Shown here: piece by piece, positions 47,112 through 56,816 of the stretch
Layout of the letters: each line of letters opens with the position of its first letter
Position numbering within the stretch: the first letter of the stretch is position 1
DNA from: Rotaria sp. Silwood1
Taxonomy: Eukaryota > Rotifera > Eurotatoria > Philodinida > Philodinidae
DNA length: 64,000 nt
Reading direction: 5' to 3'
NCBI GenBank assembly: GCA_905250075.1
Contig: CAJNOP010000230.1
Span: forward strand, 216,592-280,591
The notes under the pieces: generated by a model
Database searches by the model: none
Seen by the model: the letters and a program-made list of their open reading frames with translations, nothing else
What the model was told of the DNA's origin: nothing
Translations under genes and position numbers: made by a program

Positions 47112-47697
47112 TTAACACATTCACCCCGATTCAAATTTCATAGAAACTAACATCTTTAAATACGTTTTATTAGAAAACAAAATATACCACAAGATGCAGC
47201 ATGAAAAGCTCTACAATCTACATCATAAAACTTATTTTAATTGTGTACTTTTTGTTTTCAAAATAAACTAAAATTGTGTGTGACCAATGTTCGAGGTTGC
47301 AAAAATTGATTGCACAGAATTTTGCTTTTTTCGAAAGCAAAAAATAAACTTTACAATGTAGATTGTAGAGCGTTTTACACTGCATCTTGTGCTATATTTT
47401 GTTTTTTCTTACGAAATAATATTAGGTGATAAAAAGATGAAACAAGAAAAATGAAATTTCACATTCGTGCAAAAAAAAATGATCGTTTCGCAACTTCGAA
47501 AACTAGTTATACAGAGTTTTACTTTCTTTGAAAACAAAAATTACACAATTAAAATAAGCTTTACTATGGAGATTGTAGAGCTTTTTACGCTGAATCTTAT
47601 GGTATATGTTGCTTTTTTAATAAAACGTATTTAGGGATTAAAATATGAAATGCAAAGTGCGGTCCACCGGTGGATCCCATCGGGTCGAATGTGTTAA
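47112..47697. mobile_element. TTAA-flanked MITE (piggyBac-like ends)
   Basis: Flanked by TTAA (47112-47115 and 47694-47697) with inverted ends TTAACACATTC(G)(A/C)CCCGAT. The left arm (about 47112-47265) and right arm (about 47510-47697) are inverted copies sharing AAATACGTTTTATTA, AAAGCTCTACAATCT and CTTATTTTAATTGTGTA. A third copy of the same module lies between them (about 47340-47440) in the orientation of the right arm. Only the right end carries the perfect palindrome TCCACCGGTGGA. There is no coding capacity. Confidence 0.82.
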
Positions 47698-47873
47698 ATG
47701 GATTTATTTGGCATGAGTTCGAAAAAGTCATTGTAGAGACGCTTAAGTGTTGTAATACGTGAAAGATTGATCATTTTTGATACTAATTCACTTCCATTCG
47801 ATGGCCAATCGTTGTTAGAATAAATTCTGAGATTAATGACGTTCGAAAACAGAAAATTATCTGATATATTTAC

Positions 47874-48640
47874 CTAGATAATGGGATAGAGAAAGAAGAA
47901 ACATTAAATGATTTTTTTGTTGTTGGTATGGTACAAAAAATTTATTTGATCGCTTTTCAGTCAGAAAAGATAATAATACTGATTAAAGTGTGAAGAAAGC
48001 TGTTGAGAACGTTCTGAAATTTGTACCGATGTGATGTTAAAAGAATTATGAAAATTTCAATATAGATCTCGGCAACTACCCAAAAAAAATTGAAACAAAA
48101 ATTGGAGAAATGAACAAGAGTTACGTCGTCTAAAATCGGAGCAACCAAGTTATACTTGTAGTACGAGTAAACTATGCGTAATTCTCACATTTTTCTTTCC
48201 AGAAAAGTCAGTTGAGATAATTCCAATTATGCTTTCATAATGACTATAGATTTGAATAATATTCCTGGTAAAATCGAACATTTTTCTTTAAAAGCCCATT
48301 TTTTCCTCGAAATGATTATTGTCTTCCGAAAAAAGTCACAATAATTTTTCGTTGACGTTTGTCCAGTGATTTTATATTGCAGGTAATAAATGTTTTAAGA
48401 CTGACGGAAGGAAGGGAATCAAAAATGGAATATGTAGATATAATGGTTCTCTTCATGGAAACGCACACTTGGTCTCTTTCACTCTGTAGGTTGGCTATAA
48501 GTTGATCTTTAATTCATAATGAATTCTATGAAATCATGGTCGAAAGCTTTTAAGAAGCTATTCTTAAGCTGACTCTGACATTACTATGAAGTATAGTCTT
48601 AAAGAGCTTCTATCAGTTCAACATTTTCTTCAAAACATAC
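47874..48640 (-). other. Intron of the F-box pseudogene
   Basis: The 767 bp between a GGTATGT donor and a TTATCTAG acceptor. It is longer than the equivalent 220-bp intron in the intact copy; nothing else is recognised in it. Confidence 0.6.
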
Positions 48641-50190
48641 CTTGTTTAAGTTGAAATCGTTTATTGTCCATAACCTAAGGCTTACACATCTTACTTCACT
48701 CATAATTTCTGCATTCATATTGAAGTTTTCTAATGTTGAACAGAAAGTTTTGCCACACTCGTAGTCATAATCAATATCGATCGTTGGTATTGGTGTTGAA
48801 TAGAGAAAAAATTTTGGTCTATCTGAAATAAATTCGCAAGTAAAATACGAATGCTTTTCTTCGGTCCAGAACGATGTGCGAAATGGTTTCAGAAGCGAAT
48901 CAGCATAAAAATTTTCCGAAGCGATACGACTGTGAATAAACATGTCAAGCTGTTTCAGAAAATACAGTTCAGTGTGAAAATATTTTTCTCATGAAGAATA
49001 TTCCTTCAAAACAGCATTCTCTCGTGCATAACGGTGCCCATAAGAGATACTGTTGAAGGCGAGCAATCAATCCTGAATGTTTAAGCAATGTTAGAGAAGA
49101 CAACGAATGATACAAGCCTTGAACTATATCTTCATCTTCTGCTGTTTCAATCTCATGAATAGATTTATTATTTTCTTCCACTATGATATCATCGATGATC
49201 ATTGTTCGCAGCTGTGGTGAGTTTCGTAGAATCATACAATATTGTTTTTCAGCACAACGTCCGATGGTAAGACGTCGAAGTGAATATTTAGTTGGCCATA
49301 AAATTTCATCTAATTCATTGATGCCAAGATTAGCTTCGAATATCTCTAAATTTGATTCAGCTATTATACATCTAAGAAGATGAAGTGCTGGATAGCCAAT
49401 ATATTCATTTTCAGAGTCAAAATATTGACTCTGATCAAAACACAGAAAATAGATTGAAAATGATACCAGTGAATGACAGCAAGTGATATGATCGAAGATT
49501 TTGCTACAGTAGTCGTTAGAATCTTGAATCTAAGTTAAGGAACGTAATCGAGTAAACCGACAGATATCGATGAATGAAAACAAGTATTTGATTTGCTTTG
49601 GTGTTCTGGGATCCTCAGATAATCTTATTGCAATGGTCGACTCTGGTCGAATTCGACGACAAACTTGCCGCAATCGATGCTGAGAAATTGAATCAAAATC
49701 AAGAACATATCGATCATAGTGTTTGATTATTTCTTGGAATCGTCTGCACGTAAAACACCATGAGAATAAAATTGTCTGTACATTAAGATAATCGAAAATG
49801 CGATGAAGAAGTTCAGTAGGTTGCTTTAAAAGATCTGAAGTCTGTTCAATAATCGCTATGTTGTTCTCATGATTATTGTTCGAGAACAGATCATATTTTC
49901 TGGACGCTTTTCGATGATTGTGTAACTCTATTTTTTTACCAACCATTTGGATATTTGCCATGTTACAACTGCTTCCTTTATATGGCTTCTGCTCTTCATA
50001 CACGTGTATATATATATATATTGCTTCTTAAGAAAAAACTGTAATGCCAATATGATTTGTATCTTAGATAAGAAAAGAAAATAAGAACACTTTCGCATAC
50101 ACAATTGATTCCAAGCACTATTTTTCGTAATGAAAATGATACTGCAGCAGATCCAGCGTTGGTATTCGTTCAGCATATTGCAAATGTTTA

Positions 50191-50236
50191 GGGTGAATGC
50201 GTGTGAGTATCAATGAAAGGAATACCCACACCCTCA
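50191..50236 (+). repeat. G-rich hairpin element
   Basis: G arm GGGTGAATGCGTGTGAGTAT, loop CAATGAAAGG, C arm AATACCCACACCCTC. Confidence 0.6.
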
Positions 50237-50499
50237 TAATGAGAGATATTTGTGAAATGACATAATTTCAAATCACACTTAAAAGAATTTTTTTGTTCTG
50301 AGGCTTTTTAAATAGTCAGCTAAAATACCTACAAATATATGCAAGCACATGAATAAGGCCTATTCTAATATCATTGCCAGATGTCGGTCATCCATTATTA
50401 ATAAAACGTCTCTGAAATAGTAATGTCGTCAGTGTACAAGAACGATCTATCATCATTTGAACAATGAAACAGATATATCTGCTATAGATCATTGAGGAA

Positions 50500-50565
50500 G
50501 TGGGTGTGTGTATGATTTCGAGTGTTCGTTTTGAGTTCAGCCTCACACTTCCACCAACACACTCG
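50500..50565. repeat. G-rich hairpin element
   Basis: G arm GTGGGTGTGTGTATG with CGAGTGT, C arm CACACTTCCACCAACACAC. The loop is diverged. Confidence 0.6.
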
Positions 50566-51376
50566 TATTTTGGAAAGAGATGTTTTCTAGTTAGCTCTTT
50601 GATGTGTTTAAGTCATACAAGCAATAATAAATTACAAGAAAGTAACTATCTATACAATTACTGATAACATCTTGTTCATATTGAAGCTCGTTTACTCAAT
50701 GTTTAGGAGTGTCATCACAAGATATTAAGTCATATCACATACCTCAGTTTAATATTTGTTTTTTCCCTAGTCGGCAGACTACTAAAATAAGATTGGTTGA
50801 ATGATTCATCTTGAAAAATTACAACCAATACAATGCTTTTTTTCTCGTTCCTTTACATAAGACATTTATCACTGTCCTTTATACGACATTCGAACGATTC
50901 ACATAACTTATATGTTCTTCTTCTTCTGTATTTTGAAATCAAACTGAGTGAAGGAAAACAACGTGCCATCAGGAGCAAAACAAAGCAGAAAAAACTATGT
51001 GAAGAGACGCAATACTAGTATGTACGATAATTTCCGTAAAAGTGGAATAGCTTTTTTTTAAAATTTTTTTACAAACTGTGGCATACATAACATCTATTTA
51101 TTTTCAAAAACTGAATGCATCATAATTATGAAAAGGACGAAGGACTAGGTAAAAAATTTAGTTACTCAGTTGAAAAATTTCAATGATCTTTGCTTCCATT
51201 TTCAGAGTGTGATGCTTTCTATGAGAAAAAGCACTTTAATGGACGATTGGATTTTTTTAGTAAGATGTATTTAATAAATTCGTTTATTTAGTGTTTCAAA
51301 TTTGAAGGAATAAAACGAAATAGCTGACTTTCAATTCAGTTTATCATTGAATGTCTATTTTAGATTTTGTAACAAG

Positions 51377-51850
51377 ATGAAGTTCGCTCATAGCTGGACG
51401 ATACACGATCAAGACGAAAATGGCAGAATGTACTCAGGTATCTTTCTTTCTCTAGTGATTTTGATATAACTAATAAACGAATCACATTCGATTATCAAGA
51501 AAATAGCTACGTCATCACTCAGTTATCCAAACTAAACGGTACGTCGACATCGGTTCAGACGATAGCCAACGTTCCTCAAAGGTAAGTATACAATGTTGGG
51601 TTATTAGATTCAACAAGTAGACGAATCTTTCGTTTTAGACTATTGTTGAATAGTTCATTTGAATTGTTGTCCAATGAATTAATAATTTTGATAATGTCCT
51701 ATCTAAGCTCGACAGATCTTGTTCAATCATTTTCTCGTCTCAATTGACGAATCGATTAGCTTGTTTACAAGTCATCACGTAATTTCACATTGCCGAATGA
51801 CACATCCCCAGTTTGGTTAATCGAACATAAATCGTTCATTGAGAATGCCA
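51377..51850 (+). pseudogene. F-box pseudogene fragment of a second type
   Basis: A coding-like block (51456-51581) reads DFDITNKRITFDYQENSY and ends at the donor GGTAAGTATAC. After the acceptor CGTTTTAG, 51639 onward joins in phase and gives an F-box (FELLSNELIILIMSYLSSTDLVQSFSRLN, quoted as two pieces: FELLSNELIILIMSYL and SSTDLVQSFSRLN). A TGA and then a TAG follow at once, and the coding signal fades into a MITE at 51873. An upstream ATG (51377) with KFAHSWTIHDQD is out of phase by one base with the next block. This F-box family differs from the one at 36567. Confidence 0.65.
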
Positions 51851-51872
51851 TTCAAAAGATGACTCTGACATA

Positions 51873-52197
51873 GATGTCATAATACCATTACACTGGGTAT
51901 CGAGAGCCAACCGTCAAAATACCCGCAGAGTAATCAAGTGTATTCACTTTCCCGATCTATAATTTACGAACAGGAGTAATGACTTCAATACCCCTTACAT
52001 AAACTATATATCGTACAAGTTGAGCGTTTTGAGTGGATTTGGTGTAACGACGTCATTCCACCGGGGTAATACACCAAAACCACTCAAAACACTCAACTTT
52101 AAAAAGTATACAGTTTCCATGGCACAAAGTGATATCATTACCTTTGGGGTAATTGCTGTTTCGCGGTGGATACCCGATGTAACGGGATTATGACATC
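51873..52197. mobile_element. Nested-palindrome MITE
   Basis: Ends GATGTCATAATACCATTACA and TGTAACGGGATTATGACATC are inverted copies, with GGGTATC and GATACCC inside them. An inner hairpin (52019-52097) pairs GTTGAGCGTTTTGAGTGG with CCACTCAAAACACTCAAC and GGTGTA with TACACC around ACGACGTCATTCCACCGGGG. Intervening blocks (GGAGTAATGA with TCATTACC) also pair, so the entire 325 bp is an imperfect palindrome. No coding content. Confidence 0.8.
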
Positions 52198-53525
52198 ACT
52201 CCTTTGATGTGATAAAATTTCCCTTGCATAGAAAGGATACGCTAGTAACGCCCGAGGAAGATTGGTCCTATGGAAAATCGAAAATTAATTCAGTCGTACA
52301 GTTCGTACAATATTCGGTTTGTCATGGAAACTAGAAATAGGGTATTTAGAGATAATAAATATTCGATTATGTTTGTTTGTTTGAACTCTTTATTTATTAT
52401 ATTCAGAGAACTTTTCTGCTTTTTGTTGAGAAAAATAACTGAAGAGATTCTCGAAAATTAATATATGTTGTTGTTGTCTAGATTAAAGATAAAGCACGGC
52501 GGTACATGGTTAAGCGAATGGATCCACCAAAGGATTTTCTAAAGAACTATATGGTTCGAAACAGAATTTTGTGGCGAATTTTTCGAAGCCAAATTCAATC
52601 GCTTTTGTCGCTGACTCATTGACATCCAACCCCAAAATGATGCATCTTATGTTTGCTGCTCTGGTAGGAAATAAGTGTGTCTAATCATTTGTTCGTCCAG
52701 CTATGAATAGTCTCACTTGGAAAAGCAGATATTTCTGTACAAAGTCATACATGAATCATACAAGTGTAGTCAACTAATGAAAAAATTAAAGTGAGTAAAT
52801 ACTGTTTTTATCAGCTTTTGAGATATTACTTGAACGTTCATGCTCCTCAATCGCCTACAGAACCTCTTTAAGATCGGCTTTCAATATTCGGAGTTTGATG
52901 CAGTTTTTCACGAGCTACATGATATTTTAGTTTTTGTTTCAAGATTTTATTGGATTATATTGTCGAAGAGCAAATACTGACTAAATTAATGGATATTTCA
53001 GGTTGAAGCTTCTTGTTTCTTTGCAACGTGCGAAGAAACTGGCTTTAAAGTTAACTTTCATATCGAGACCTCGGTACAGTGCATCAAGAGGCACACGCTG
53101 GTACGACGTTCCTGTTGATAGTTCATTGGCTTAAATTTTGCATGTGTGGATGTGTATGAAGAGAAGCCCAATACCAACATTTAATGAAGCAATTCTGGAT
53201 TTTAGTCTACACAAACTGTTTGAATGAAAGAACAGTCGGTTTCCATGTGTGGATCTAGGTATGAGTAAAAAACTGACTGATATACAAACCGACTCACAGA
53301 CATCCTCTGCAGCAAAGTATTACACTGAAGATAATCATTTTGTTGCGTTAGGGGTTTGTTTGAAAAAGAAAGACGTCAAACGATTTCCATCGTTTTATAC
53401 GATTCATTGGAAGAACAGAACTAGGATACAATAATACAACTCAAACATATAAAGCATTGTAATACGTGACTTCTTTTGATGCACTATTCAAGACAACAGA
53501 AGACTTGTTCAAGACTTATGACTAG
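52198..53525. other. No confident gene
   Basis: Coding-like scraps occur (about 52485-52600, 53010-53130 and 53249-53434) but none has a recognisable domain, clean splice borders or a consistent frame. They may belong to decayed genes. Confidence 0.35.
53141..53181 (+). repeat. G-rich hairpin element, short
   Basis: G arm CATGTGTGGATGTGTATG, loop AAGAGAAGCCC, C arm AATACCAACAT. Confidence 0.5.
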
Positions 53526-53759
53526 GTAAATGGATTTCACCAAAGTGTCCTAAAAGTTCGACTGAAAAAAGGAAATCCAGCTGAATTGGAGTATCTCCAC
53601 CTCGTTCCAGTAGCACAGATACCTGATACTTCATTAAGACCAACAAGCTCACATATGAACCTGCCCACCGTGGTCATTTTAAGATACCTGAAAATCTTAC
53701 CTATCGATAGTGTTTCAGAAATATATTATCGTATCACTGACACAAGTCATGGAGACTGA
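53526..53759 (+). pseudogene. Unidentified open segment, weakly RAWUL-like
   Basis: A 77-codon open stretch with no ATG at its start. The pieces AELEYLHLVP, LPTVVILRYLKI and VSEIYYRITD have the order of the RAWUL (ubiquitin-like) domain at the C-terminus of RING1/PCGF Polycomb proteins. The resemblance is weak, and no RING finger was found upstream. Confidence 0.22.
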
Positions 53760-53810
53760 TACCCACCACCACTTGAATAGGTGTAAGTATTAGGCTTCTT
53801 TGAACAGGAT

Positions 53811-53864
53811 ATGAGTGGGGTGGGTGTGATTGAGTGTTGATGAACATTGAGAGGAGCACCCAGA
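53811..53864 (+). repeat. G-rich hairpin element, diverged
   Basis: G arm ATGAGTGGGGTGGGTGTG, loop CATTGAGAGGAGC, short C remnant ACCCAGAT. Confidence 0.45.
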
Positions 53865-54277
53865 TTATCGTACTTACGACTGAATTATACGATTCTCAAA
53901 TCCAATCTTTTGTAAAGAATATGGGTTTGTGTGTAGGTTTGGAGTTACATTAGAGCAACAGAAGAGGATTCTGAAATAAAAATACCGACACTTTTCGATA
54001 GCATAATTAAACGCCAGAGTCCAACGTAAAATGAAAAAAATCGGAACTCTATGTGAGTTCGGCTAGATAAACGAAATTCCAGTTTGAATTTCGTTTAGTA
54101 TCAAAAAATTGGTATAAGTCTTGAATCAGAACTGTTCTGCGTAATGAGACTTCTAGGTGCATTCTGTGTGTGATGATCGAAAATATTAACAGAATATATG
54201 CATGGAACAGAATTCTGAAATTGTATTTCTCTGAAACTTGCGTCCGAGTCTCGTTGTGACAGAAAAAAAGATAAAAA

Positions 54278-54295
54278 ACCCACACCCATGCACCG
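54278..54295. repeat. C arm of a hairpin element
   Basis: ACCCACACCCATGCACC; no G arm was found beside it. Confidence 0.4.
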
Positions 54296-54596
54296 AAATC
54301 TACCCTCATGACTACACCACCAGACTCAAATACCACATTGCAATCATGAAAAATCAAAATGCACATTATCTGTTTTCACCAAATTCATATAAACGACGTA
54401 TGTCCAAAGAACATCATTTACGCATTTTCATTCTTGTACTATAACATATTCTAAAGCAATATATTCATCATTGAGTTAACTACATTGAAAATCAAAAAAC
54501 TTTATTATTTTTTGAGAACAAAGCATGAAAAACGAGTGAATTCCATATTCAACAATTCGTTACAGTTCTACATGAAACCATCTTCAATATCTGTTT

Positions 54597-56816
54597 TCAC
54601 GATTTATTGAGTTCTTTATTACGCTCAATCAATTTTCCTACACGATGCATAAGATCTACTTCGATCCGATTGGCATCCAGATCTAGTGTAGTGAGTGTCT
54701 ATGAGAAACAATCTAGATGAGTATATGAGAAATATAAAAAGAGAATGAAGATCACCATGTTATGTTTCAATCCTTCAGCTAAATGTTGTGCTCCAACAAC
54801 TCCGATTTGATTCGAGGAAAGACGTAGTGTGGTGAGTGTCTGCGTAACAAAGTAGAGATAGATATATGAGACAAATGAATAGAGAATGAGGTTCACTGTA
54901 TTATATTTTAATGCGTCAGCCAACTGTTGTGCTCCGAGATGTTCGATTCGGTTCGATGAGATATGTAGGGTGGTGAGTGTCTATGTGAAAAGCAGAGATC
55001 TGTATTGAAAAGATGAATAGAGAATTAGACTTACCGTGTTATGTTTTAATGCATCGGCCAAATCTTGGGCTCCAGCAGCTCCGATTTGATTTGAGGAGAG
55101 ATTCAGTGTGATGAGTGTCTGTTGTAGAGTGCAGAGCGATGTATGAGATAGATGAAGAAAAAAAATGAGGGGGAAGGATAGAAGGAGCACCGTATTATGT
55201 TGTAATGCATTAGCGAGATATTCCGCTCCGAGGTCTTCTATTTGATTCGAGGACAGCTCTAGTGTGGTGAGTGTCTATGTAAAAAGGGAGACAGCTATAC
55301 GAGACCGACGCAGAGAAGATCATGGTCACCTTGTTCCGTTGTAAGGCATCAGCGAGATGTCGTGCTCCGAGATCTTCAATTTGATTCGAAGAGAGGTGTA
55401 GCGTTTTCAGTGTCTATGTCAACAAGTAGAGATCGGTATGTGAGAAAGATGAGAAGAGAATGAAGCTCACTGTATTATGTTGTAAGGCATCAGCTAAATG
55501 TTGTGCTCCGAGATCTTCCACTCGATTCGAGGAGAGATCTAATGTGGTGAGAGTCTGTGTGACAAAATGGAGATCGATATATGAGAGAGATGAAGAGAGA
55601 ATGAGAGTCACCGTATTATGTCGCAATGCATCAGCAAGGTGGTGTGTTCCGAGATCTTCGATTATATTCGAAGAAAGATCTAGTGTGGTAAGTGCCTGTG
55701 TAACAAAATGAGGATAAGTATAAGACAGATGAACAGAGAATGAAGGTCACCGTAGTATGTAGCAAAGCATTAGCTAAGTGTTGTGCTCCAAGGTCTTCGA
55801 TTTGATTCGATGATAGATGTAGTGTGGTGAGTGCCTGTGTGACACAGTGTAAATAGATAAATAAGAATCATGGAGAGAGAATGAGCATCACCTTATTATG
55901 TTTTAATGCATAAGCCAAGTATTGTACTCCGATGTCTTCAATTTGATTTGAGGAGAGATCTAGTATAGTGAGTGTCTGTCTAACAAAATCATGATAGATA
56001 CATGATAGAGATGAATAGAGAATGACAGTTACCGTGTTATGTTGTAAGGCATTGGCGAGATGTTGTGCTCCAAGAGCGCGGATTTGATTCGAGGAAAGAT
56101 GCAGTGTGGTGAGTGTCTGTAAGAAAAATTAGAGATCGGTATATAAGAGAAATGAGGAGAAGATGAGGGTCACCCTATTATGTTTTAATGCATCAGCCAG
56201 ATGCTGGGCTCCAAGATCTTCAATTTGATTTGAGGAAATACGTAGTGTGGTGAGTATCTGTGAGACAATGTGAGAATAGATAGATGAGAGGGATGATGTG
56301 AGAGTAAGGCTCACCCTATTATGCTTTAATACATCAGCCAGATGTTGTGCTCCAAGAGCGCTCAATCTGTTCGCGGAGAGATGTAGTGTGGTGAGTGTCT
56401 GCGTATAAAAGAGAAATAGGTAAGTGAGAGCTGAGTAGATAATGCCAATCACCTTGTTATGTTGTAAGGCATCGGCAAGATGCTTTGCTCCTTGATCTCC
56501 AATTGCATTGCTCCAGAGTTGTAGTGTGGTAAGTGTCTATGTGGCAAGATGGAGATGTGTGTATGAGAAATATGAAGAGAATATAAGGATCACCTTGTTA
56601 TATTTTAAGACATTAGCCAGATGTTGTGCTCCGAGAGTTCCGATTTGGTTATCCCAGAGGTCTAGTGTGGTAAGTGTCTGTATGAAAAAGTATAGATAGG
56701 TACATGGGGGAAATGAAGAGAGTGAAGATCACTATGTTATGTTGTAATATATCGGCCAGATGTTGTGCTTCGCTGTCTCCGATTCGATGCCATGAAAGAT
56801 CTAGTGTGGTGAGTGT
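54597..56816 (-). CDS. Leucine-rich repeat protein built from one-repeat exons
   Basis: Sixteen exons on the minus strand. Fifteen are exactly 84 bp (28 residues): 56733-56816, 56594-56677, 56453-56536, 56315-56398, 56174-56257, 56033-56116, 55892-55975, 55751-55834, 55612-55695, 55471-55554, 55330-55413, 55191-55274, 55035-55118, 54897-54980 and 54756-54839. A 34-codon terminal exon (54597-54698) ends with TGA. Each exon is one ribonuclease-inhibitor-type LRR, TLTTL.LSSN.I...GAQHLA.AL.HN, in phase 0, between introns of about 54-72 bp. The scaffold would fold as a solenoid for protein binding, as in NLRC3-like proteins. No NACHT/NB-ARC domain is visible in the window. The 5' end is unresolved: the first exon listed has an acceptor (CCACAG), so an upstream exon must exist. 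A candidate with an ATG at 57165 or 57121 does not join in a clear phase. Confidence 0.85.

Larger units (their letters stand above)
46757..49961 (-). pseudogene. F-box pseudogene, broken by a stop, frameshifts and a MITE
   Basis: A relative of the intact F-box gene at 36567-38523. Exon 1 (about 48641-49961) keeps an F-box (KQPTELLHRIFDYLNVQTIL) and the repeat region. A TAG at 49530-49532 follows RLRSLT, and the same frame then runs on for about 190 codons to 48969. A frameshift near 48970-49000 leads to the conserved block FRTSFWTEEKHSYFTCEF and a donor GGTATGT at 48640, the same intron position as in the intact gene. Exon 2 begins at 47873 (VINLRIYSNNDWPS) and is interrupted at a TTAA by a 586-bp element (47112-47697). 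Family-like sequence resumes below 47112 (LLEQTVNLYVLKVRSS) and, after more frame changes, ends with FQLTIWFGDS at the stop near 46757. It must once have been functional. Confidence 0.82.
49962..51376. other. Intergenic with two hairpin elements
   Basis: Includes a TA microsatellite (TATATATATATAT near 50009). No gene recognised. Confidence 0.45.

Noticed and set aside
51438-51455. An 18-base GT..AG segment that would join two coding-like blocks
   Set aside because: Too short for a spliceosomal intron, and the resulting phase is wrong by one base; treated as pseudogene damage.
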